DNA from: Ciona intestinalis
Taxonomy: Eukaryota; Chordata; Ascidiacea; Phlebobranchia; Cionidae
NCBI RefSeq assembly: GCF_000224145.3
Contig: NC_020177.2
Coordinates: 2,931,649-2,995,648, forward strand
Direction: 5' to 3'
Length of the DNA: 64,000 nucleotides
A program made the translations under genes and the position numbers. Below are positions 43,200 through 55,200 of this stretch, in pieces (the first letter of the stretch is position 1; every line of letters starts with the position of its first letter). The notes below the pieces were generated by a model. It searched no databases and was not told the origin of the DNA. It saw only the letters and a program-made list of their open reading frames with translations.

Positions 43200-44201
43200 T
43201 TACTCCCTCATATCCATTTTAACAGGTGAATCATTATTCAGTGTAGGTGACACAGCATTATTTTGGGGCGATGACTCCACATTATTTTGTGGTATTGTCT
43301 GTAAGTTTTTTAGCGGCGATGACTTGGCATTTTTTCCCGGCGATGATTTTGCATTTTTTGATTGCGCTGACTCAGCGTTTGATTTCCGTCTTTTTTTCTT
43401 TCTTCCTGTGTAAAAAGATCGCTTTACTCTCTTCATTTTATAAGGGGAGGAGGTTGGAGGACCGAGGTATTCATCATCATCCTCTTCTTCAGGATCTAAA
43501 TCAATTGGAAGAATGAATTCAACATGTCTGCCTGATTGCGCCATGTCAAAATGGCTAGTGTCCCTGCCTTCAACCTAGAATCTACAGGTTCAAGACTAGA
43601 AGCTACATGTTCAAGACTCATAGCTACTACCATTGTGGTTGTATGTGTCTAATTGGCCAACTCAGTGTTCACTAACAGGTTATCTCAATATCCACCATAC
43701 ATAAAACAAAAATTAAAAAATCCAAGAAAAATAACCATCCACAAAGTTATACGTGGTAACTGGTAAGCGGGCACGACGACTGTGTTCCGTGTTATAATGA
43801 CTACCATTACCCCTCCATGCGAGTAAGGAAGTTAACATTCCTTCAAATTGCTTAACCTCGTGTGGCCGGAAAACGACAGTCGTTATACGTGGGTGTTCTG
43901 TTCCATGCACCTTGTGCCAGCTTACAAGTTACTGCGTACGTAACTTTGTGGGTGGTTGCTTTTTTTTCTGCATGGCTAACAATTTAGACAACACATTCGT
44001 AACCACTGGGTTGGAGCAACTGCCGTTAATTGTCTTGCTCAAGAACACATACTCCCACAATGGTAGAGGTTTTTAATGAACAGTGTTGACCACAATGCCT
44101 TAGCGTAATTACCCAACATACCATCAGATTCTGTTATGGCATCACTGAGTAGGGTTTCCTCTTGTGTTACAGGTTCTGGAATTTTTGGAACGGGTGTTTC
44201 A
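43200..44201 (-). CDS. Two terminal exons of an unassigned nuclear-type protein
   Basis: Exon 44122-44201 (ETPVPKIPEPVTQEETLLSD) joins in phase to 43200-43531 (RHVEFILPIDLDPEEEDDDE..., stop 43200-43202). It has an acidic patch, then RKKKRRKS as a likely nuclear localisation signal. Short repeats follow: KNAKSSPGKNAKSSPLKN and PQNNVESSPQNNAV. The first exon needs a phase-2 partner, and no NSD exon upstream ends in phase 2. It may be an alternative 3' end of NSD reached by an unseen exon, or the end of a separate gene. Confidence 0.5.
43553..43835 (+). mobile_element. SINE-1 copy
   Basis: Head region ACAGGTTCAAGACTAG is partly duplicated; body to CATGCGAGTAAGGAAGTTAAC. Confidence 0.75.
43850..44075 (-). 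mobile_element. SINE-1 copy, tail-to-tail with the previous
   Basis: AACCTCGTGTGGCCGGAAAAC to CACAATGGTAGAGG. The pair forms a long potential inverted repeat in the 43531-44122 intron. Confidence 0.8.
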
Positions 44202-44562
44202 CTGCAAACATATCAAAATGTTAACTTGATGTTCTTATACTTGCCTAAACATGTTTCAAACTATATAAAATATTGGGTAATGGGCCAAATCTGTTCTAAA
44301 TATCAGTTCCTCTAAAAGGACCTCACTCATATAAAATAAATATAAAACATTTGCAAAAAACTGTTATAAAATCATGCTATAATAATATTTTTGTAATTAG
44401 GTGCAAATACCCTTTTTGTAACTAAAACTAAGTGACATTTTTTAACTGTTTTTGTAAAAGTATAAATAATGTGTGTCATACATTAACCTGTATACTTAAA
44501 AAAAAACTTTATCTTTAAACATATTTATTATAAACTAAATTTTTACATAAAAAAAGAATTTT

Positions 44563-46221
44563 TTACATGGTTTTATTTTTCCTTGGTCGGCCTCGTTTTC
44601 TTGGAGGTGGTGTGCTGACACCTAGTGTTGGAACAGGAGCGACTGGGGCTTTTTTTGGAGACGGCATCTGGACGTTCTTTGGATCAGGGAGAACTTCTTG
44701 CTCTGGAGCAGAAGAAGGACTCTCCAAATCCTAATAGAAAGCAACTTTTTTAACATTTTGTTTTTAAATATTAAAATCTTTAAAAGTTTTTTTTTGGAGG
44801 AAACACTGCTACTGGTAAACAATTAGAGTAAATATAGTGAAAAAAAACGCTTCAGTAGAAAACCCTAAAAGAATGTGTTGGGAACCCCTAAAAACGTTAT
44901 TGGGAAACATTTAAAAAATTTAAACATAAAATAGTTGGAAACACTGTTCTACCTCATCATGAATCTCAGACGAACCATCAGGGCCAAGCATTGAAGCGCA
45001 AATTGCGGCGATTGCTTCTTCCATCTCGTACTCAGCTACATTCGGATCGTGGTCCGTACAACAATCATATTTGTTAGGGACGCTGGGCAAAAGTTGATTC
45101 GCCACGTGGGACGAACAGAACGAGTTCGGACAGAAATGACAGAAGTTTTGGGCACGACGGCCGCAAAAATCACAGTGGTGCCAAGGGCACTGCCATTTAC
45201 CTATTGTGTAAAAGTATTATTAATAGTAAACGTTTTTTTATTTATCTCTATGAATACAATAGTGAAGATCATGCCTTTTACTTGTGTTAAGTAATAGTAT
45301 TATTTATAAAAAAAAAAAATTTTTTTTTTTCGATAAGATAGGGAAGATCATATAATTTAAAAAACGAAAGACGAGAATTAACAGCAAAACAATAGTTGTA
45401 AAAAATGGATGAAAAATGTAGGAAATACCGTTAGCACCTAAATCTTATGTTTCCAGATCAAGTTTTGAACAATTAACAACTCCATTTTAGAGTCTTGAGG
45501 GTGCTGTTATTTAATTTTTAAATACTTTTGGTTTTCTACCAAATGAGCGAGACGAGAAAATGAAAACATTTCCCATCTTACCACACCCTACTATACACCA
45601 TAAATACAGTAATTGTAAATGAAATCTTGTCAGATGGGAAATGAAATGTCAGAAATACAGTACATTTTCATTCTAGATGAGTAGTGAAAATTTTATTTAC
45701 AGTAATTCTTTGTATTAGAGTATTATTGTATTACACACCATACACTACTACAGTATAAACCACAAGTAGAGTATCTCAGACACACACAACATAAATACAG
45801 TATAGTAGGGTGGGGAAAGATGGGATACCTTTTTATTCTATTTTCTCGCCCTAATTGGTAGTAAACAAAGAAAATGCAAAGAATTATAAAACCGTATCTT
45901 CATAACTCCCATAGACCGTTGTTAGTTGTTTAAAACACGATTAAGGTATTTGGATATTATGAGCTAAAGGTGTCCCATATTTCCCCACCGTACTATATAT
46001 AATTACAATATCATAATATACAAACCAAATGGTGACTTGGTAAGTCGAAGACACCGAAGACAGAAAGCCCGTTGACACGCTCGAACGTCGCAACAAACCA
46101 GAGTGCCAACTTGTCGGCAACGGAAACAAAAATCGTCGTGTTTCGGAACATTTTTCGACTCCTGACGACGACGTTTCCGCTTCACTGATTTTCCATTGTT
46201 GCCGTTTTCACCCATTTGTGG
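44563..46221 (-). CDS. NSD: NSD C-terminal PHD5, C5HCH and AT-hook exons
   Basis: 46026-46221: basic [10 protein letters not shown], then [15 protein letters not shown] and [14 protein letters not shown] (PHD5). 44953-45200: [33 protein letters not shown] (C5HCH). 44563-44730: Pro-rich tail ending [10 protein letters not shown], an AT-hook, and stop TAA at 44563-44565. Confidence 0.92.
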
Positions 46222-49200
46222 CTAAAGATATTCATAGAAATATTATAATGCTGTAATTAAGCACAAAAAAAAACATACAAATTTGGGGGTAATGGGCCAA
46301 TTGTGGTCAAAAACCCCATAGGGTGTATGTTTACAGTACCTCACCCGTACAGACTAAGAGGGTCCTACAGCACACAGAACAGACTGGTTTACCATGGTGC
46401 AGCGTAAAGAAATATTTGTCTGCCCATATATCATTAAACATTGCTTTCATGATCAATTTTTCTTCGTTTTGCTCTCATTATAACTGAACCGGGTAACCCC
46501 TATGCTACAGCATTGGACAACTTCATTGAGTTTTTGTTTTATTTGGAAGTAAACAGTGACTTACCTTAGGTCTTACACCGATGAATCCACTACAGTTGGC
46601 TGATCCACACATGCAAGGTGTTTTATCGTTGCCGAGACAGTCCAGGTTGTAATTAAACATCAGTTCTTCACCTAAAAGTGTTTAAACTTTAGCGTTTAAA
46701 AACGACAGTAGTTATAGCATGGAGTTCTGTTTCATACACCTCGTGTCAGCTTACGAGTTATCACTTATGTAACTTAATGAGTAATTGTTTTTTAGAGTCT
46801 GAACAACCCAATAGTGACCACTGGGTTGAAGCAACTGCCAGTAAGTGTCTTGCCTAAGGACACATACGCCCACAATGTTAGCAGGGCCGAGCCTTGAACC
46901 TGCAACCTTTGGGCTAGAGGACACATAATAAATAAACCATTTTTTTTAAATTGAAAAGGGAAGGTTTTAAAACATGTCTAAAATAAAAAAACAACTATTT
47001 TTTTAAAAAATGATAAAAAAAGGAAAGGCACCCAAAAAGCAAATACAATTTTTTATTTTAAAATGAAAGATTTTTCGCATCCCAAAACCACCCCACTATA
47101 CAATACATAATACAATGGCACTATACAATACAAACACCACATACCATCCTGTATCTCCCTCAATGCGAACAATCCAACCCTGGTGTCTCCGTTCACCATC
47201 CACTTCTGCGTCTCACAATTTGGATCACATGAATGGTTCATGAACCGTGAATAATTGCCCTTTGGACCGGCGTCAATAATCCGATCCTGATGAAAAAATT
47301 GTCATATCCTTACCAACAGTGGCGAAAAAAAAATTTAAGAGGGAAGCAATTTCCCGACAAAATTTTAATAAAAGGGGGGTTGCGACCCACCCTGGCTGCG
47401 CCTAGGGTGCACAATACAGAATATTTAGGTAGTCTAGAATACTTTCTTTCAAATCTAAAATTTAAAAAAAAACACTGCAAAACGTTTCCTTTCGAAAGTC
47501 CCACAAACACAAGAATCTTTTTTTTCAAAATTATTAAATTTTAAAAATTTGTTAGCTTAGTTCAAGAGATGATGTATGATGACGTCATTAAACAGAATAC
47601 CAAATCCCGTAATTAGATTCGAATACAAAAGAATTTGAATCTCACGGATTTAAAATTCTGTAATGTGCATTCATAGCCGCGCCATTGTTTTCCAACATTG
47701 TGTTTTGTTAATGTATTCATGAAACATGATGTAACAATTGGCTTTTATTTCAATGTGTTGTTTTCGTGATCTTGGCTTAACAAAACTTTTATTTAATACA
47801 AAAAAAAAAAAATAAATAAATTGGCTTTCATTTTATATGAAAAAAAAACAAACCATTAAAAAACATTGCGTTTTAAAATGTAATAACTGTGTGACCCTGA
47901 TCTAGTGCTTACAAAGTTAAACAATTTTTTGTAAAGAAAAGTAAAGACCTTTTACTACAAAAAAGGTAGACAAAAATCAAATTTTTTGTGACTGCACTAC
48001 TGCATATAGATATGTACCCACTTTGTCAATAGTAAGCATGTAGAAGTTTGTGACGTTATTCTTATGAGCGTCTTCTATTCTTCGCATGCATTCCTCGCTA
48101 TCTACTAATTCACCAACGTATTCGCTCACGAATTCACCCTAAAACATAGAAATATTATATACAACTTCTAAGAAAACATGGAAATTTTATATATATATAC
48201 AAATTTTTAGGAAACATGGAATTTTATATATAACTTTTCAGCATACATAGAAACATAATTAATTTACCCTGCAAAAATTTAAGCAAAAACAGAAATTGAT
48301 GACATAAAAAAATGCATCTATCTGAAATTTTTTTTTAAAGTAATTAAGTTAGGAAAAAAATCACCCACTAAGTTACATACATGGTAACTTGTAAGCTGGC
48401 ATAAAGTGTATGAACCCCCCTGTTATAACGACTATTGTTTTCTGGCATGCGAGGATAAAGCAAGTTACATTCAACCATTTACCTATACAATATTATAATG
48501 ATCTGGTGCTACGAAAACAGAGACAAAAATCAAGATACACATACGCCTAATTAGTGTGAGTGCAAAAGAAACAGAAAAATAATAGCCTACAGAATAGATT
48601 CTGATTCAAAGAAATTTAGCTGTAACATATTAGTCTCACCTTTTTGATCAAATCTTTTGCCCTCAGTGCCCACCCACCCCAAGAAGTTTTAAACACCTCA
48701 GAAGAAGGATATTCACGTTTCTGAAATCTTTGGTTCTGACATTTTTCACCTGTGGGTTAAAACGCATTATTTATTTACATTTTTTAAAAAACATTTAAAA
48801 ACAAAGTATTTCATTACACAAGAACTCTATTATGAGCACCAGATCAGGGTCAGATTCGCAGAATTTATTACAGTTTTCATATTTATACATTTTATCTTTA
48901 ATTAACAACTTTTATTCTGTTATACTCTATGTCAACATTCAAAGAAAAAAATTTTTTTTTTTAATATTGAAATGTAAAGGTAAAAAATTATTACAAATTA
49001 AAATGCAGCAGAGGTGTAAAGTAGAGTTAACTTGGTAATAAATGCCACAAATCTAACTCTGATCTGATGCTCATATACATAAATGTAACAGACAATTCTA
49101 TTTGAATGAGAGACTGGTGATGCCATTTAGGCAAAATATATATATAATATAGTAGGGTGGGGGAAGATGGGACACCTTAAACACATAATATCTAAATATT

Positions 49201-52200
49201 GGAACTGTGTTTTAAACAATTAACAACGGTCTATGGAAGTCGTGAGTGTACGATTTTATAATTCTTTGTTTACTACCAAATGGGACATAAAAACAGAATG
49301 AAAAACGTGTCCCATCGTCCCCCACTCTAATATATCTTTTATTAATGAATTGGGTTGACTTGATTTTTGTCTGTTACATTTTCGTAGCAACAGACCTTTT
49401 TTCATTTATAAAAAAAAATTCATGCACTCACCAGCAGGGCAGAGGTCAGAGTGGCACTCATACATCAACATTCTGTTCAAACACTCAGATTCAGGTCCGC
49501 ATGGATTCGGATCAGTTTTCTTACAAATGCAACGAGCAATCTCGCTCAGCTCGGCAGTGTATATCTGAACCCCACCCACTGGTTTGTTGGTCTAAAAAAA
49601 AGACAAAAATAATTTGTTGGTCTAAAAAAAAACAAAAGTTAACCGTTTTTTTTGTTGTTTTTAAAAAGAAATTAAGTTTTTTATTTGTTGACCCCAAACA
49701 ATTGCCAAATTCAAAGTTTTAATTTTTTGGTCTCAAAAAAGAAACTAAAAGTAGAGTTTAAAAAAAAACAAAAGTTCAAAGGTTTTTCATTTGTTGACCC
49801 AAAAAAAAATCCAAATTAAAAGTTTTAATTTATTGGTCTAAAAAAGAAAACAATTAGAGTTTAAAAAAACAAAAGTTCATTTTTTTAGTTGTTAGTCTAA
49901 AAAAAACATGTTTTTATTTGTTGGTATAAAAGTAACTAAAATTAGAGTTTCCATTTTATTTTAGTTATAAGTAAAAATGCAGAAAATATAATGCCTCTCA
50001 TTGTAAAACTGTCTCTAACCCAGAGGTTACGGCTTCAAGGCTCGTCGCTGCTAGTATTGCGGCATATGTATTTTCAGGCAAGACACATAATGGCAATTGC
50101 TCCTACCCAATGGCCCCCCCCCATGGGTCATCCAAACTGTCGTTTTTACATCTATTACTATCCAAGTCCATGTCACCTACGTTTGGTGAAGTGGCTGACC
50201 CCAAAATCTGGCAAGGTCTATGCGGTAGCACCAGGGTTTTAGGGTAATGGGGCAACCCTGGCCTAAATCGAGGGCCCAAGCCATGCCACACGGCAGGACC
50301 TCACCCTCATAGAATAGAAACACATTCCGACCTTAATATGCTTGTACATTGGCCTTTTCTTCTGGGTTTTAACATCTTGTAATTTCTGCCGATATGACAT
50401 TAACTCTTCAAAGCTCTCTTGCGCCTCCTGGAGGGCTTTATTAAATACGCTGCTGATTCCCCTCGAACAATTCGTTGATGTTGCTCCAGTATCCCCTTCC
50501 TACGAGAAAAAAAGGGAATAAATTATCTTGAATGAATGAATGTAAGTTATTTATCCTCGCGTGGCCGGAAAACGACAGTTCCTGCAACGTACACCCTGTT
50601 TGTTTCATACACTTTAACACCTGATTTAAACTGTTTGTTCAATTTAAACAAGCCCCAAGTTTTCCCCATTGAAAAATTTAAACCCAGAAAATGATATGAT
50701 TGGCTTAATTTAAACATCAACTGAAAACATAAAAAAAAGCTTAGGGACTCCCAACTATTGAATAATTTTAACTTCAAAAATGTCGGATTGGTCAATTCAA
50801 ATTTAAAAACGTTCTGATTGGTCAAATTAAACTTTGAAAATGTTCTCATTGGTTAATTTAAACTTAGAAAACGTTCTGATTGGTCAATTTGAACTTAGAA
50901 AACGTTCTGATTGTTCAATTTGAACTTAGAAAACGTTCTGATTGGTCAATTTGAACTTAGAAAACGTTCTGATTGGTCAGTTTACCTGGTAAGCGAAGAC
51001 TCTCCTCTTATTTAGCCAAAAGTAATCGTTTGATCCAAAGAATCGAACGACAAACTCTCCGATCCCGTGATGCAAGCGCTGGATGTTGTCGGGAATCTCA
51101 TTGGGATGCGTGATCTCACCTGGCCACCACCTAACAAGAAACCTCATTGTTTAGAAACATGAGAATCTTTTCTTTGTGGGTGAGGTCCTGCAGTGTGGCA
51201 GGCCATGGGTCCTAGGATTTAGGCCACGACTGGCCATTACCCCAACACCCTGGGTGCTACGCACAGACCTTACCAGTTTTTTGAGCCTGCCTAAAGTAGG
51301 CGGCCAAGGCTTTATTGGCTCACGTCTTACATTAACAAATGCTAGACAAAAGCCAACATAGTGAAACAACCAGATAATTAACAAAAAAAAATTAATCTCA
51401 AACCAAATTTTTTCAAAAATAATTGGAGTTATGTATTGTAATTTTGCCTGTACAAACAAATTTCAAATCATAAAAGAAAAAGCAGGTCTATTTTTTTAAT
51501 AGCACTTTTCAAACAAAGAACTAGTCGTGTAATTGCGTTTTTAATCTAATTTTTGTATTAAAAAAAATGGCTGCTTATAAGACAGAATAGCGTCCTCACC
51601 TGTAAGAACCCAGTTTCACCCAGACTATCTCCCCATATAGCGGTCTCTTCTTATATCGACAATCCCGACAGAACCATTCACCCTCCGGGGTTTGGGGAAA
51701 TCCCACACAAAGGGGGTGAAAGGCAGCGGGGCAAGTCTCGCAACACATTAGTTGACCCCCTGTGGAAAAAATTTAAAAAGAAATTTTTAACGCATTGAGT
51801 AGAAAGTACATTAAAAGTTGCCATTTATGGTCCTAAAGGTAGAAGTGGCTCGAGTGACGTTTATAAACTTCTAGTTTTGAGTCTAAAATAGCTTTTACCC
51901 TGCTGTTATGTGTCTATACAAATGGCCACTGGCAAAAAAACTACACTTGAATAAATGAGGTACCCTATGTTTGCAACTCTAGGTGTTACTGTATTTCAGA
52001 AAGTAAAAAAAAAAACTTTTTCGTAGTAGTGCCTATGAAACTGGGCCAGAAGCATTCACATTACATTTCATGAGATGTAGGCTCTGTTGTATCTTATGCT
52101 CACTGCCAAGCTGATTTTTATGAAATGTATTATTGGTATCAAACTATTCGTATGTGTCTGATATGTATTTTATGACAAAAACAAATAAAATTTAAAGAAT

Positions 52201-55200
52201 AATTAATTATAAATGGCTTGTATGTCTGCTAGGTGTAGCGACCACGCCTTTTTCATCTAATTAAATGTAAATATGTTTTTAATCGCAATCGTGTTTTAAC
52301 ACTTGTTGTTTTACTGCTATATCCTGTCTTTTCATTTTAAATATTTATTCTTCGCTACGGTAATCGAAAAAGAAAAATAAAGTTATTATTTTTATTATTA
52401 ATATAACAGTTTTAGCTGTAATGTATTAATATCATTGCTTTTTCCTATTATAAAACTAAACTTACCTTTTGAGCAAACAAAACACCAGCTAACATGCACA
52501 GGTTGATGGTGAGGGGTTGTTTTTAATGGCTCAAAATGGTCGGGACAAATTATATTTAAACCAGGTAACAAAATAGAGCCAGCAGCTATGCAGTCATCAC
52601 CAATATGAAACGCAGTCGGACACCGGATGCATCTATTGATATTAAAAGATTAAGTGAATTAAACCAGCACAGTGGCACGGCTAGGGGGTCGCGAACCCCT
52701 CGTTTTAAAAATTATAGAAAAAAATATAAAAAAAAATTATAAAAAAAAATTCTTGCTGCGCCACTGGACATGCATATTGTTAAGGTTATAGGCGCCAAAA
52801 CTGGGGTGGCAGAGGCAGGCCTGTTTTCGACACTACATTATTCAGTAAACATTAGCACCAAATTTGTTTTAAAAGGATGAACGTCTAACTAGTCCTGCCT
52901 TCCCTGTATTCTAAAAAGTTCGGTGCCTATGAATTTGGTGAGAGGTAATTTATATTCACATTCATTTAAAGGGAAAAGTTTAATTTTACAAACAACAGGT
53001 CACATACAAGTTATTTTAAACAGGTCAGGACAAGAGGTCCTCTGTCAAGGTACGCCATGGGACCTAGGATTCAGCCAGGGTGGAGAATATGGGCCAAAGA
53101 GTCATTTTATCCCAAATATTTTATGTTTTATATTTTTTAAATTTTTTACCAAAAGGACACCTAAAATTAAAAAAAAGAAGATTTTTTACCAAGAAAGCAC
53201 CCAAAAATTTTTAAAAAAAGTTTTTTTACCAAAAATGCACCTAAAAGTAAAAAAAAAAAGATTTTTTTACCAAGAGAGTNNNNNNNNNNNNNNNNNNNNN
53301 NNNNNNNNNNNNNNNNNNNNNNNNNNNNNNNNNNNNNNNNNNNNNNNNNNNNNNNNNNNNNNNNNNNNNNNNNNNNNNNNNNNNNNNNNNNNNNNNNNNN
53401 NNNNGCGAACCCCCCGTTTTTAAAAAAAATATAGAAAAAAATATAAAAAAAAATTATAGAAAAAAATTCTTGCTGCGCCACTGGACATGCATATTGTTAG
53501 GGTTATAGGCGCCAAACCTGGGGTGGCAGAGGCATGCCTGTTTTCAACACTACATTATTCAGTAAACATTAGCACCAAATTTGTTTTAAAAGGATGAATG
53601 TCTAACTAGTCCTGCCTTCCCTGTATTCTAAAAAGTTCGGTGCCTATGAATTTGGTGAGAGGTAATTTATATTCACATTCATTTAAAGGGAAAAGTTTAA
53701 TTTTACAAACAACAGGTCACATACAAGTTATTTTAAACAGGTCAGGACAAGAGGTCCTCTATCAAGGTACGTCATGAGACCTAGGATTCAGCCAGGGTGG
53801 AGAATATGGGCCAAAGAGTCATTTTATCCCAAATATTTTATGTTTTATATTTTTTAAAATTTTTACCAAAAGGACACCTAAAATTTAAAAAAATAAGATT
53901 TTTTACCAAGAAAGCACCCAAAAATTTAAAAAAAAAGTTTTTTTACCAAAAATGCACATAAAAGTAAAAAAAAAAGATTTTTTTACCAAGAGAGTCAGAA
54001 AAAATTGAAAAAAAAAGTTTTTTTGCACTACTATACATATAAAATCAAAGCACCTGCATAGGAATTTTACATCCATACTAACCTGAACATTTTGCATCGG
54101 TTGGAGCTTGCAACATTGGAATCTTCTTTTTCTTTAGTAGTGCATGTCCCACATTGATGTAATGTACATTTGCTGCTGTTTAGTATTGCTTGTCTGTTGT
54201 AATATAAAAGAACGTTACACAATAGACAAAATAAATTAAGGGTTAAAAATAAGTTAGTGAATGCAGGCATACTTACATGCGCTTTTTATTATTGGAATCC
54301 AGAAAATTCTGGTTTTTGGTTAATGTTATCATTTCTAAAACACACAAAGAAAAGAAAATGCTTTGTTGTGGAGATTAGTCATATTTAATAATTTTTCCAC
54401 CCTGCACTATTTTCCCACCCTACCTAAATATTCATCCTGTACTATTTTCCCACCCTGCATATTTTCCACACTGTACTATTTTCTTACCCTGCACACAACC
54501 CACATCAAAACAATGAACCTCTACCTTTCTTTCTCTTTCTCTTTATCTTGTTTCTTCTGATCATCATCATCATGTTGAAGGAGAGCTATCTTCCGCTCTG
54601 TCAAGCACGTTGTGTGATACGAACGACCGCATTTCGGAACGGAACATCTCTTGATTTCTCCGAGGCTATCATCATTACTGGAAGACTTCTTGCAGATAAA
54701 GCAAGGATGATTGTCTGGGGGTAAAGAGAGATTACCTCATGCTCACTGTCAAGGTATAACATGGGTGCCATTTTCATACACCAGACAGTAGACACACATG
54801 GTGTATTCATACACCTCATGCTTACTGTCAAGTTATAACATGGTTGTCTTCTTAAACACCAGACACACATGGTGTATTCATACACTTCATACTCACTGTT
54901 AAGTTATAACAAAATGTGTATCTTATACATTAAACACAATTGGCATATTCATACATCCCATGCTCACTGTCAAAACATAACACATGTGTCTTTATTTACA
55001 TTACATTTCTAATCCTGTAAACCCCACCTTCTTTACAAAGCTTGCAAGTAAAACTGACGATGGACGTGATAGCTCCTTCCTCCAAACAACGAGGATGGAA
55101 ACTAGCGCAGCATCCTCCGATGCAGTGAACCAGCTCCTCTTCATCAGATGCAGATTCACATTTCTGATCAAAAGTCGCAATATTAATATTTTAAATTACT

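Noticed and set aside
50760..50985. CRISPR-like regular repeats
   Set aside because: The units are directly contiguous with no spacers, in a eukaryotic intron.
53167..53481. Frame across the 53280 gap
   Set aside because: Most of it is undefined sequence and Lys/Phe from A/T runs.
54277..54334. Small extra NSD exon between PHD2 and PHD3
   Set aside because: It has splice-like ends, but its open frame does not match the phase of either neighbour, and the neighbours join in phase without it.
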